Part shown: positions 1 through 8,577 of the stretch, one piece after another
Position numbering within the stretch: position 1 is the stretch's first letter
Layout: every line of letters begins with the position of its first letter
Assembly: GCF_014692505.1 (NCBI RefSeq)
Contig: NZ_JACNYK010000005.1
Span: forward strand, 1 to 64,000
Source of the DNA: Sphingobacterium arenae
Lineage (GTDB): Bacteria; Bacteroidota; Bacteroidia; Sphingobacteriales; Sphingobacteriaceae
Reading direction: 5' to 3'
DNA: 64,000 nt
The notes under the pieces: model-generated
Database searches by the model: none
Seen by the model: only the letters and a program-made list of their open reading frames with translations
What the model was told of the DNA's origin: nothing
Position numbers and translations under genes: made by a program

Positions 1-90
1 CTACCTCTTCCCATTCCGAACAGAGCAGTCAAGCCCGCCAGAGCCGATGGTACTGCCGTAACAGGTGGGAGAGTAGGTCGGTGCCGATCT
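1..90 (+). rRNA. rrf: 5S ribosomal RNA, 3' part (5' end outside window)
   Basis: The first ~90 bases match the 3' three quarters of a bacterial 5S rRNA: the CATTCCGAACAGAG loop region, the GCCGATGGTACTG segment and the GGTGGGAGAGTAGGTCGG 3' arm are all recognisable. The 5' strand of the terminal helix lies before the window, so the 3' end is approximate. It is followed directly by a strong terminator, so this is the end of an rRNA operon. Confidence 0.93.
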
Positions 91-98
91 TTATACAG

Positions 99-130
99 AG
101 CCCCTGCAGCATATGCAGGGGCTTTTTGTT
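99..130 (+). terminator. rRNA operon terminator
   Basis: Perfect 10-bp stem AGCCCCTGCA (99-108) / TGCAGGGGCT (114-123) with a 5-base loop, followed by a T-rich tail. It lies just after the 5S rRNA. Confidence 0.93.
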
Positions 131-220
131 TTTTATAATAAGATTTTTACAAGTGAGTCCGGTAAAATAGAAGTACCTTGCGATAATATATCTCCTTTAA
201 TATGAAGTTTTAAGATAATT

Positions 221-1279
221 ATGAGTAAGAAATCTGTGACCGTTTTTATTATTCTCCTATTAGTAATTGCAGGGTTGGTGGCCTATCGCTTGATGGCTAA
301 TAAAGAAAAGGCTGCTGAAAATGTGACTGGACGGCAGCGAGCAGAGTCAAAAGTATATGGTATCGTAGTTTCTGGGAAACCTTTTTCCGATTTTTTATCA
401 CTTTCTGGTTCTATCGAGCCCAACGAAGTTATTAACCTGCGTTCAGAGATTTCGGGAATTGCGGAGCAATTGAACTTTTCTGAGGGTGGAAGAGTGTCTA
501 ATGGACAGGTATTGATTAAAATAAACGACGCTGAGTTGAAAGCACAGCTTGCACAAGCTAAAACGAGAAATAGTTTAGCAGCAGAAAATGAACGCAGAGC
601 CATGCTGCTTCTGGAAAAAGAGGCAATAAGTCAGGAGGAGTACGATATTGCCAGTGCAGACCATAGAACCGCCGAAGCACAAATACAACTTATAGAAGCA
701 CAATTAATCAAAACAGCTATTCGTGCACCATTTTCTGGAACAATAGGTCTGCGGCATATTTCTAAGGGAAGTTATATTACACCCACTACCGATATCGCAC
801 AGCTCGTGGACGTGAGTAAAGTGAAACTAGAGTTTTCTATTCCCGAGCGTTATGCAACGAAAGTTGAGATAGGGGCTACGGTGCGTTTTAGAGTACAGGG
901 TACGAGTGAAGAATTTACAGCAAAGGTATATGCAATGGAACCTCTTGTAGAAACAGCAACGCGGACTTTGCGTGTTCGCGCCGTGGCAGATAATAAAGAT
1001 AGTCGGCTTATTCCGGGAACTTTCGCGAATGTAATTTTTCCATTAGAAACATTGGAAAAAGGACTGTTGGTGCCGGCTGAGGCATTAATCCCCATTCAAA
1101 ATGGAAAAAAAATATTCATTAAGAAAGATGGTCTTGCGAAGGAAATTTTAGTTGAAACCGGTGCGCGTACAGAGGTAGATGTGTTGATCGTAGAAGGTAT
1201 TAATGAAGGAGATACTGTACTGACTTCCGGTGTGATGTCGTTGCGAGATGGCAACAGGGTTAATGTGACATTACGTTAA
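221..1279 (+). CDS. RND efflux periplasmic adaptor subunit (membrane fusion protein)
   Basis: 352 residues. An N-terminal hydrophobic helix (about residues 5-24) anchors the protein in the inner membrane; there is no lipobox cysteine. It is followed by the biotinyl-lipoyl-like half (EGGRVSNGQVLIKI), an alpha-helical hairpin (about 105-155), the second lipoyl half (IRAPFSGTIGLRHISKGSYI) and beta-barrel/membrane-proximal domains. This order is typical of MexA/AcrA-type adaptors, which link an RND pump to a TolC channel. The pump gene starts 13 bp downstream and the channel gene follows, so one operon is likely. The substrate cannot be read from sequence. The start is the first ATG after an AT-rich leader; a weak TACCTTG -7-like element lies at 174-180. 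Confidence 0.92.
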   Translation: MSKKSVTVFIILLLVIAGLVAYRLMANKEKAAENVTGRQRAESKVYGIVVSGKPFSDFLSLSGSIEPNEVINLRSEISGIAEQLNFSEGGRVSNGQVLIKINDAELKAQLAQAKTRNSLAAENERRAMLLLEKEAISQEEYDIASADHRTAEAQIQLIEAQLIKTAIRAPFSGTIGLRHISKGSYITPTTDIAQLVDVSKVKLEFSIPERYATKVEIGATVRFRVQGTSEEFTAKVYAMEPLVETATRTLRVRAVADNKDSRLIPGTFANVIFPLETLEKGLLVPAEALIPIQNGKKIFIKKDGLAKEILVETGARTEVDVLIVEGINEGDTVLTSGVMSLRDGNRVNVTLR

Positions 1280-1292
1280 ATAGAGTATAGTA

Positions 1293-4200
1293 ATGAGTTT
1301 ATCTACATTAAGTATCAAGCGCCCCGTCCTCGCTATTGTTATGAATTTGCTACTAGTCCTTTTTGGGATTATCGGCTATACATTTTTGGGGGTGAGGGAG
1401 TATCCTTCTATCGATCCTGCTCAGATTTCAGTCCGGACAAATTACGCGGGTGCAAACGCGGATATTATTGAGTCTCAAATTACGGAACCACTAGAAAAAT
1501 CGATTAATTCGATTGACGGTATTCGTAATATCTCGTCATCTAGTAGTCAAGGAGCTAGTAATATTACCATCGAGTTCAATTTGGATAAGGATCTGGAGGC
1601 AGCCGCAAATGACGTACGTGATAAGGTGTCACAAGCTATGCGAAGTTTGCCACAAGATATTGATGCTCCGCCTGTCGTTTCCAAAGCAGATGCTGATTCG
1701 GAACCGATTATTACCATGACGGTTCAAAGTACTACGAGAAATGTGCTGGAGTTGTCAGACTTTGCAGATAATGTGATTGCACAAAGACTACAGACGATCC
1801 CGGGCGTCAGTTCGGTACGTATCTGGGGACAGCGTAAATACGCGATGCGATTATGGATAGATCCCATCCGTTTGGCATCGTATGGGCTAACGGTACTAGA
1901 TGTTCGGACGGCTTTAAACAATCAAAATGTAGAATTACCGTCAGGTGTATTGACTGGCGCAAATACAGAACTAGCCGTCAAGACATTGGGGAATTTAGCT
2001 ACCGAGGAGGAATTTAATAACATTATTATTCGAGCTGAAAATAACCGGGTAGTACGGATGGCGGATGTTGGGACCGCCGCATTGGAGGCTGAAAATTTCG
2101 AAACCAAGATGTCCGATTCCGGATATCCTATGGTTGCCCTTGCGATTATTCCCCAGCCAGGTACTAATTATATTGAGATTGCAGAGCAGTTTTACGAAGA
2201 ATATGATAGACTGGAAGGTGACTTGCCACCGGGGTTTGAATTGAATATTGCTATGGACAATACCCAGTTTGTCCGAAAGTCCGTTTTTGAAGTGGCTGAG
2301 ACTTTAATGATTGCGATCGTACTGGTTGTATTGATTATTTATATTTTCTTTCGCGATTGGTCGATAGCTTTTCGACCATTGATCGATATTCCGGTCTCCT
2401 TGATTGCGACTTTTTTCATTATGTACCTTTGTGGTTTTTCGATCAATGTATTAACGTTGTTAGCGATTGTGCTTGCTACCGGGCTGGTGGTAGATGACGG
2501 TATTGTGGTGACCGAGAATATATTTAAGAAAGTAGAAGAAGGTATGTCGCCTATCGAAGCGGCTATAAAAGGTTCCAATGAAATTTTCTTTGCGGTTATT
2601 TCGATCTCGATTACATTGGCCGCCGTATTTTTGCCTGTAATTTTTCTAGAAGGGTTTGTCGGACGTTTATTTCGAGAATTTGGTGTCGTTATTGGAGCAG
2701 CGGTCTTAATTTCCGCATTTGTGTCCCTATCATTGACGCCTATGCTTAATGCTTACTTAATGAAGGGTGGGGAGCAACGTAAATCGAAATTATACAACAG
2801 AACGGAGCATTACTTTCAGACGATGAACAGGGAGTACGAAAGTTCCTTGAGAGGATTCCTAAAAATGAAATGGTTGGGTTTTGTCGTTATTGCGGGATGC
2901 TTTGGACTTATTTACTTTTTTTACTCCGTACTTCCTAAAGAAACCGCACCGTATGATGATAGAAGTTATATTAGATTAAGCGCTACTGCACCCGAAGGGG
3001 TGTCATATGATTACATGGACCGCTTTATGACCGAGCTTACAGCGCTCATAAACGATTCTATTTCCGAGAAAAAAGTAAGTCTCGTAGTTACCTCTCCTGG
3101 ATTTGGTACCGCATCTGCTAATAGTGGTTTTGTTAGGTTGGGATTGGTACAGCCCGAAGAGCGGACAAGGACACAACAGGAAATAGCGGCTGACCTTGCC
3201 CGAATGACTCGATCATATTCGGAAGCAAGAGTCGCTGTATCTCAAGAACCTACTATATCTGTTAATAGGCGCGGTGGCTTACCTGTTCAATATATCATTC
3301 AAGCACCTAATTTTGAAAAATTGGAAGAGAAGATTCCAGTATTTATGGAGGAATTGTCGAGAGATAGAACATTTTCTGTCGTTGACGTCAATTTGAAGTT
3401 TAATAAGCCGGAAGTGTATGTAACGATTGATCGGGATCGAGCACAATCGATGGGCGTTTCCGTCTTGGATGTAGCTCAGACCTTGCAAATGTCTTTGTCG
3501 GGACAACGTTTTGGCTATTTTATGATGAATGGGAAACAATATCAAGTGATGGGACAATTCGATAGAAAGGATAGAGCGACTCCGATGGATTTGGCAGCTA
3601 TTTACGTGAAAAATAACGATGGCTTCCTTATTCAATTGGATAACATCGTGGAGATAGAGGAACGAAGCAGCCCACCTCAGTTATATCATAATAACCGATA
3701 TATGTCGGCAACTGTATCGGCGGGTTTGGCTCCAGGGTATAGTATGGGAGACGGTATCGCTGCCATGGATGTTATAAAGGAGCGTGTGTTAGATGCCACT
3801 TTTACGACAGATTTGGGAGGAGAAGCTCGAGACTTTGTAGAAAGTAGTTCGAATACCATGTTCGCATTTGGACTAGCCGTTGTGCTTATCTTCCTTATTC
3901 TTGCTGCACAATTTGAGAGTTTTATCGACCCTATTATAATCTTACTTACGGTGCCTATGGCTGTTGGAGGTGCTTTATTTTCATTATGGTTATTTGGGCA
4001 AAGTTGGAATATCTTTAGTCAGATTGGAACGATTATGTTGATTGGTTTGGTAACTAAAAATGGAATATTGATCGTAGAGTTTGCCAATCAGCTTCGAGAT
4101 CAAGGCTACGAAAAATATCAAGCTGTAGTTAAGGCGTCTGAAGCACGTTTACGGCCTATATTGATGACCTCTCTGGCAATCGCTTTAGGTGCTTTGCCAA

Positions 4201-4370
4201 TCGCGCTTTCGCTCGGTGCAGCCTCAACAAGTCGTATAGGTATGGGAGTTGTGATTGTGGGGGGGACGATGTTTTCTTTGATTTTGACGCTATATGTTAT
4301 TCCTGCTTTTTATTTAATGATGTCGAAATCTAGAAAAAAGCGAACAGATTTTGACAATATCGACGGATAG
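1293..4370 (+). CDS. RND efflux pump, inner-membrane permease (HAE1/AcrB-like)
   Basis: 1025 residues, the usual length for hydrophobe/amphiphile RND pumps. It has an N-terminal helix (IKRPVLAIVMNLLLVLFG), a first large periplasmic loop, a first membrane block (about 335-530) with the proton-relay segment containing adjacent aspartates (GLVVDDGIVVTENI), a second periplasmic loop, and a second membrane block (about 855-1010) ending before a basic tail. It is a proton-driven trimeric exporter in the inner membrane. It is the middle gene of the adaptor-pump-channel operon, and its TAG stop lies 4 bases before the channel ATG, consistent with translational coupling. Confidence 0.95.
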   Translation: MSLSTLSIKRPVLAIVMNLLLVLFGIIGYTFLGVREYPSIDPAQISVRTNYAGANADIIESQITEPLEKSINSIDGIRNISSSSSQGASNITIEFNLDKDLEAAANDVRDKVSQAMRSLPQDIDAPPVVSKADADSEPIITMTVQSTTRNVLELSDFADNVIAQRLQTIPGVSSVRIWGQRKYAMRLWIDPIRLASYGLTVLDVRTALNNQNVELPSGVLTGANTELAVKTLGNLATEEEFNNIIIRAENNRVVRMADVGTAALEAENFETKMSDSGYPMVALAIIPQPGTNYIEIAEQFYEEYDRLEGDLPPGFELNIAMDNTQFVRKSVFEVAETLMIAIVLVVLIIYIFFRDWSIAFRPLIDIPVSLIATFFIMYLCGFSINVLTLLAIVLATGLVVDDGIVVTENIFKKVEEGMSPIEAAIKGSNEIFFAVISISITLAAVFLPVIFLEGFVGRLFREFGVVIGAAVLISAFVSLSLTPMLNAYLMKGGEQRKSKLYNRTEHYFQTMNREYESSLRGFLKMKWLGFVVIAGCFGLIYFFYSVLPKETAPYDDRSYIRLSATAPEGVSYDYMDRFMTELTALINDSISEKKVSLVVTSPGFGTASANSGFVRLGLVQPEERTRTQQEIAADLARMTRSYSEARVAVSQEPTISVNRRGGLPVQYIIQAPNFEKLEEKIPVFMEELSRDRTFSVVDVNLKFNKPEVYVTIDRDRAQSMGVSVLDVAQTLQMSLSGQRFGYFMMNGKQYQVMGQFDRKDRATPMDLAAIYVKNNDGFLIQLDNIVEIEERSSPPQLYHNNRYMSATVSAGLAPGYSMGDGIAAMDVIKERVLDATFTTDLGGEARDFVESSSNTMFAFGLAVVLIFLILAAQFESFIDPIIILLTVPMAVGGALFSLWLFGQSWNIFSQIGTIMLIGLVTKNGILIVEFANQLRDQGYEKYQAVVKASEARLRPILMTSLAIALGALPIALSLGAASTSRIGMGVVIVGGTMFSLILTLYVIPAFYLMMSKSRKKRTDFDNIDG

Positions 4371-4374
4371 GCTT

Positions 4375-5679
4375 ATGAAGAGAATATTGATTTCTTTGTA
4401 TTTTGGGGTAAGCATCTTTGCCATAGCGGTTGGACAAGAATTATTGACTGTTCAACATGCTGTAGAAATTGCATTAGAAAATAATTATGATATACGATTA
4501 TCTCAAAATTTGTTACTCGCGGCCAAGGAAAATAAAACCTATGGTAGTGCGGGAATGCTCCCTAACGCAACGGCAGATCTGACGCAGAATAATAGTATAC
4601 AAAATGCAACTCAACTTCAGAATAGCGGTGTAGAACGTTCGTTGGATAATGCTAGAAATAATAATTTAACTTACGGCATAAATATAGGATGGACGATTTT
4701 TGATGGCTTAGGGATGTTTGCGCGTTTTGAAAAGCTACAAGAACTAGAGAAACAAGGTGAATTAGAATTAAAAAGAACTATTCTTGCCACGGTGGGAGAT
4801 GTTATTACTGTATATTATACGATTGTAGAGCAACAAAATTTGCTCTCGGCGTTAGATTCTAGTATTCTTATCTCCAGAGAGCGGCTTCGGACGGCGGAAA
4901 ATAGATTTTCTATCGGTAAAGCGGCAAAATTGGAAGTTTTGAACGTGCAGGTCAATTTAAACGAGGATATTTCCGCGCGACTTCGACAGATAGAAACGGT
5001 TAAGAATTTGAAGACTATGTTAAACGGAATATTGGTCAGGGATCTGGATATAGACTTCACTATCGATACGAAAGTAAGTATCGACAGGAGTTTGGTATAT
5101 GGAGATCTGTTTGAAAGAGCAGATCGTTTTAATCCCGATTTGCAGATCATTATCCTTAATAGAAAACTTGCAGAATTGGATATGCAGGAAATCAAATCAG
5201 CACGTTATCCGACCGTTCGCTTAAATGGAGGATATAACTTCTCTCGGACGGAATCAAGCCTAGGATTTGTTGCGCAGTCCAATTCTAAAGGACTAACCTA
5301 TGGCCTTACCGCTTCTGTTAATATCTTTGATGGCTTGAATCAACGCCGAAACGAGCGTGTCGCAAAACTTCAGATTGACAATGCTTCGTTACAAATTGAA
5401 CAACAGCGATTAGCTGTGAAGACAGGTTTGAAAACAGCTTATGAGACTTATTTAACTAATATTGAGTTAGTTAAATTAGAGAGGAAGAATGAAGATATTG
5501 CGCGTCAAAATCTGGATATTACACTGGCTAAATATACGATTGGCTCCATAAGTGCCGTGGAATTTCGAGATGCACAAGAAAATTTTATCAATGCGATTTC
5601 CCGGTTTAACGCGGCCCAATTACAAGCTAAACTATCCGAAATACAATTAAAAGAACTTGTTGGACAGATTGACTTTTAA
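4375..5679 (+). CDS. TolC-family outer membrane efflux channel
   Basis: 434 residues from the ATG at 4375. An earlier in-frame TTG (4351) overlaps the pump gene, but only the ATG places the signal peptide (MKRILISLYFGVSIFAIAVG) at the N-terminus. The mature protein shows the duplicated TolC pattern: long amphipathic helices, with strand-forming segments rich in aromatic and small residues at about 100-115 and 285-325. It forms the outer-membrane duct for the RND pump encoded just upstream. The spacing to the pump stop is 4 bases. Confidence 0.92.
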   Translation: MKRILISLYFGVSIFAIAVGQELLTVQHAVEIALENNYDIRLSQNLLLAAKENKTYGSAGMLPNATADLTQNNSIQNATQLQNSGVERSLDNARNNNLTYGINIGWTIFDGLGMFARFEKLQELEKQGELELKRTILATVGDVITVYYTIVEQQNLLSALDSSILISRERLRTAENRFSIGKAAKLEVLNVQVNLNEDISARLRQIETVKNLKTMLNGILVRDLDIDFTIDTKVSIDRSLVYGDLFERADRFNPDLQIIILNRKLAELDMQEIKSARYPTVRLNGGYNFSRTESSLGFVAQSNSKGLTYGLTASVNIFDGLNQRRNERVAKLQIDNASLQIEQQRLAVKTGLKTAYETYLTNIELVKLERKNEDIARQNLDITLAKYTIGSISAVEFRDAQENFINAISRFNAAQLQAKLSEIQLKELVGQIDF

Positions 5680-5718
5680 CTTATATTGAGGAATGAATTA
5701 TATAGGCACGAAAAATTG

Positions 5719-5732
5719 AGCAAACGTTTGCT
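5719..5732. promoter_or_regulatory. LacI/PurR-type operator-like palindrome
   Basis: AGCAAACGTTTGCT is a perfect palindrome whose 12-bp core GCAAACGTTTGC equals the classical core bound by LacI-family regulators such as PurR. It lies 40 bp after the TolC-like gene and 209 bp before the GH109-like gene. T-rich DNA follows, so it could instead be part of a weak terminator (5-bp stem, ACGT loop). Function is inferred. Confidence 0.4.
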
Positions 5733-5782
5733 TTCCGTTTTTGCTTTTTTTTAGTTGAGAATACTATTATACTTGTGTTAGG

Positions 5783-5806
5783 AAAGGTTATAGAAAACCT
5801 TTTTGG
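5783..5806 (+). terminator. Possible terminator of the RND operon
   Basis: A 7-bp stem AAAGGTT/AACCTTT with a 6-base loop, followed by a short T run. Weak but well placed after the three-gene operon. Confidence 0.35.
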
Positions 5807-5940
5807 ATAACCATTTGTATACTGTCTCATCACGATATAATGGTTATGGCAAGTAGACTGTTAGTTTGTTTTAAAATAGGTGATTTTAGAGGGGACGCAT
5901 TGTTGTCCCCTTTAATATAAAACAGAAATTTATTAAATTT

Positions 5941-7356
5941 ATGGATACTAATCGAAGAGATTTTATAAAGAAGGCATCGCTGTTGTCTGGTGCAGCAATT
6001 ACATTGCCAGCATTAAGTACTGAAGCGTTTGCCGTTGCTCCAGCTTTCAATATGTGGGGATATGCTGCCCCCAAGATAGATACTGTGCGTATTGCAGTCA
6101 TCGGTTTAGGTATGCGTGGTCCAGGTGCTGTGGACAGGCTGTCTTATATAGAAGGAACAGAAATTGTAGCATTGTGCGACCGTCATGCAGACAGAGTGGA
6201 AAAAGCACAGAAGATATTGACCAATAAAGGAATAAAAGAAGCTAAATCTTATTCCGGTGATGAGGGTTGGGAACAGTTGCTGAAAGAACAGGAGGTAGAC
6301 TTGGTGTACATCTGTACCCCTTGGGAGTTTCACGCACCGATGTGTATTGCTGCAATGAAAGCAGGAGCACATGCCGCGTGCGAAGTGCCTATTGGTTTAA
6401 CGGTGAAAGAATGTTGGGATGTTGTTAAAACTTCGGAAGAGACAAAAAAACATTGTATGATGTTGGAGAATTGCTGCTATGATTTTTTCGAAATGCTAAC
6501 GTTAAACATGGTTCGTCAAGGAATGTTTGGCGAACTTGTACATGCAGAAGGCGCTTATATTCATGATTTGTTAGATTTAAACTTTAGTAAAAAAGGTTAT
6601 GATAAAATGTGGCGTTTGCGAGAGAATATTAAAATGAATGGCAATCTTTATCCAACACATGGAATCGGTCCAATCGCACAGTGTATGAATATCAATAGTG
6701 GAGATCGGATGACCCATTTGGTCGCTATGCAGACTGCTGATTTTCAAATGGGAGAAAAAGCGAGCGAATTAGCAACTGAAGATTCTTTTTTCCAAGAATT
6801 TGTAGGTAAGAAATATCGTGGAAATATGGATACTACATTAATTAAAACGGAGAAAGGGAAGACATTAATGGTGCAACACGATGTTACCTCACCTCGGCCT
6901 TATTCTCGTCTTCATTTATTGAGCGGAACCAAAGGTTTTGCGCAGAAATATCCCAAAGAAGGAATTGCATTCGGGCATAGCTTTGTAAAGGAAGATGAAT
7001 TAAAGAACCTTAAAGAAAAATATACACCGGAATTGGTGAAATTTATCGGTGAGCAAGCAAAGCAAGTCGGAGGACACGGCGGTATGGATTTTATGATGGA
7101 TTGGCGATTAATCGATTGTTTGCGCAATGGATTGCCGATCGAACAGCCTGTATATGAGGGGGCGTCGTGGAGTGCCATCGTACCATTGAGTTGTGAATCG
7201 GTCGCTAAAAATAGTAAGACTGTGAATATCCCTGATTTTACAAAGGGGGCTTGGAAAACTAATAAACCACATGATCTAAGTTTGAAAGACGGGGGAAATA
7301 CAGGGATTCGTCCGAAAGTAACTAGAAACTCGAATAATCAGTTGAATGTAGAATAA
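5941..7356 (+). CDS. Gfo/Idh/MocA-family oxidoreductase, GH109-like, Tat-exported
   Basis: 471 residues. The N-terminus NRRDFIKKASLLSGAAI is a twin-arginine signal, so the protein is probably exported folded with bound cofactor. A Rossmann NAD-binding motif follows (VRIAVIGLGMRGPGA). Downstream blocks (ENCCYD, MFGELVHAEGAY, NGNLYPTHGIGP, GGHGGMDF, IPDFTKGAWK) match the glycoside hydrolase family 109 group, typified by the NAD-dependent alpha-N-acetylgalactosaminidase of Elizabethkingia. Family members use NAD in an oxidation-elimination-reduction cycle to cleave glycosides. Whether this paralogue is a true GalNAcase is open. The gene ahead belongs to an efflux operon and the gene after is separated by a terminator, so it is probably transcribed alone. 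Confidence 0.85.
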   Translation: MDTNRRDFIKKASLLSGAAITLPALSTEAFAVAPAFNMWGYAAPKIDTVRIAVIGLGMRGPGAVDRLSYIEGTEIVALCDRHADRVEKAQKILTNKGIKEAKSYSGDEGWEQLLKEQEVDLVYICTPWEFHAPMCIAAMKAGAHAACEVPIGLTVKECWDVVKTSEETKKHCMMLENCCYDFFEMLTLNMVRQGMFGELVHAEGAYIHDLLDLNFSKKGYDKMWRLRENIKMNGNLYPTHGIGPIAQCMNINSGDRMTHLVAMQTADFQMGEKASELATEDSFFQEFVGKKYRGNMDTTLIKTEKGKTLMVQHDVTSPRPYSRLHLLSGTKGFAQKYPKEGIAFGHSFVKEDELKNLKEKYTPELVKFIGEQAKQVGGHGGMDFMMDWRLIDCLRNGLPIEQPVYEGASWSAIVPLSCESVAKNSKTVNIPDFTKGAWKTNKPHDLSLKDGGNTGIRPKVTRNSNNQLNVE

Positions 7357-7402
7357 ATGATGATACTTGCCACGTTATTAAGCATTTAGTTCCATAAAAG
7401 AG

Positions 7403-7442
7403 AGAAGATGCCCCGAAATCAAAAGTGGGCATCTTCTATTTT
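7403..7442 (+). terminator. Terminator after the GH109-like gene
   Basis: 11-bp perfect stem AGAAGATGCCC (7403-7413) / GGGCATCTTCT (7427-7437) followed by ATTTTT. An upstream in-frame ATG for the next gene (7408) lies inside this stem, which argues for the later start at 7471. Confidence 0.88.
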
Positions 7443-7470
7443 TAAGCTGATTATCTGTATATTAGAGTCT

Positions 7471-8544
7471 ATGTTTTCAAGATCTTTTTTATTAGCTGTT
7501 TCTGCTTGCGTTATGGTAGCTTGTCAGTCAGGGACAAAAACCATGCAAAATGCGGTTATCGAAGATTCGGTAGCATTATGCCACGTGGGTGCAATTCCAT
7601 CACGTTTTGTTCAAAGGACAGATTCTTTATCTCATGCACAGGGTAAGGACAATATTCGTATGGTATTGATTGAAGGAGGGGTATTTCAGATGGGATCTTC
7701 TAATTTTCCTGATGCGCAGCCGATACATGCGGTCGAAGTTTCTTCTTTCTATATGGATGAACATGAGGTTACCAATGCTCAGTTTAAGACCTTTGTAGAT
7801 GCGACCGGATATCTAACGGTTGCCGAACGACCGTTAGACCCAAATGAGTTTCCGGGTGTGGATCCCAATATGCTTGTTCCTGGATCAGCAGTTTTTGCTG
7901 CACCAGAGGAGGTGAAAGGTTTAGATAATTATATGCAGTGGTGGCAATATGTGCCTGGCGCGAGTTGGAAACATCCGGAAGGTCCGAATAGTTCGATCGA
8001 AGGAAAAGAAAAATATCCTGTTACGCAATTGGCATATCAAGATGCAGAGGCCTATGCTAAATGGGTAGGTAAACGACTTCCTACCGAAGCAGAATGGGAG
8101 TATGCAGCTAAAGCAGGAAAACACACGGATGAAACTTATTACTGGGGAAGTGAGAAGAGGGAAAATGGAAAATGGTTGGCGAATATATATCAAGGTGATT
8201 TTCCATCCAACAATACCAAAGAAGATGGTTTCGAAACGACTGCTCCTGTAAAATCTTTTCCACCGAATACATATGGTTTATACGATATGGAAGGGAACGT
8301 TTGGGAATGGTGTGCGGATTTTTATCGACCAGATTATTATGCGCATAGCCCAAAATTGAATCCGACGGGGCCAGCAGACTCGCATGATCCACAAGAACCT
8401 GGCTTAATAAAACGCGTGCAACGTGGAGGATCATTTTTATGTAATGATCAATATTGCGAACGTTATAAAGCGGGTAGTCGCGGAAAAGGGGAGATAAACA
8501 GTCCGACGAATAATGTTGGTTTTCGTTGTGTGAAGGATATATAA
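7471..8544 (+). CDS. Formylglycine-generating enzyme family lipoprotein (SUMF1-like)
   Basis: 357 residues from the ATG at 7471, which puts a lipoprotein signal (MFSRSFLLAVSACVMVAC) at the start; the earlier ATG at 7408 lies in a terminator stem. The fold signatures of the FGE-sulfatase/SUMF1 family are present: GGVFQMGS, DEHEVTNAQF, LPTEAEWEYAA, GNVWEWCADFY and the C-terminal VGFRC. The segment RGGSFLCNDQYC (about residues 318-329) keeps both active-site cysteines of true FGEs (C324 and C329, equivalent to the human 336/341 pair), which many non-catalytic relatives lack. A real sulfatase-maturing enzyme is therefore plausible, acting in the envelope on a Cys of a sulfatase. No sulfatase is encoded in the window. 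Confidence 0.85.
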   Translation: MFSRSFLLAVSACVMVACQSGTKTMQNAVIEDSVALCHVGAIPSRFVQRTDSLSHAQGKDNIRMVLIEGGVFQMGSSNFPDAQPIHAVEVSSFYMDEHEVTNAQFKTFVDATGYLTVAERPLDPNEFPGVDPNMLVPGSAVFAAPEEVKGLDNYMQWWQYVPGASWKHPEGPNSSIEGKEKYPVTQLAYQDAEAYAKWVGKRLPTEAEWEYAAKAGKHTDETYYWGSEKRENGKWLANIYQGDFPSNNTKEDGFETTAPVKSFPPNTYGLYDMEGNVWEWCADFYRPDYYAHSPKLNPTGPADSHDPQEPGLIKRVQRGGSFLCNDQYCERYKAGSRGKGEINSPTNNVGFRCVKDI

Positions 8545-8577
8545 AAAATAATCCCGTCCATTGGACGGGATTATTTT
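8545..8577. terminator. Bidirectional terminator between FGE-like gene and carB
   Basis: Near-perfect palindrome with core ATCCCGTCCA / TGGACGGGAT, flanked by A-run and T-run on either side, so it can stop transcription from both convergent genes. It overlaps the carB stop codon. Confidence 0.88.

Larger units (their letters stand above)
5680..5940. other. Intergenic region between RND operon and GH109-like gene
   Basis: 261 bp without a gene. It contains a 14-bp perfect palindrome (5719-5732), a T-rich tract (5736-5752), a weak terminator-like hairpin (5783-5802) and a hairpin 30 bp before the next start (AGGGGAC 5890-5896 / GTCCCCT 5905-5911). I found no exact TAnnTTTG element on the + strand here. 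Confidence 0.6.

Noticed and set aside
7408-7470. Longer start of the FGE-like gene at 7408
   Set aside because: The ATG lies inside a strong terminator stem and would hide the lipoprotein signal that begins at 7471.
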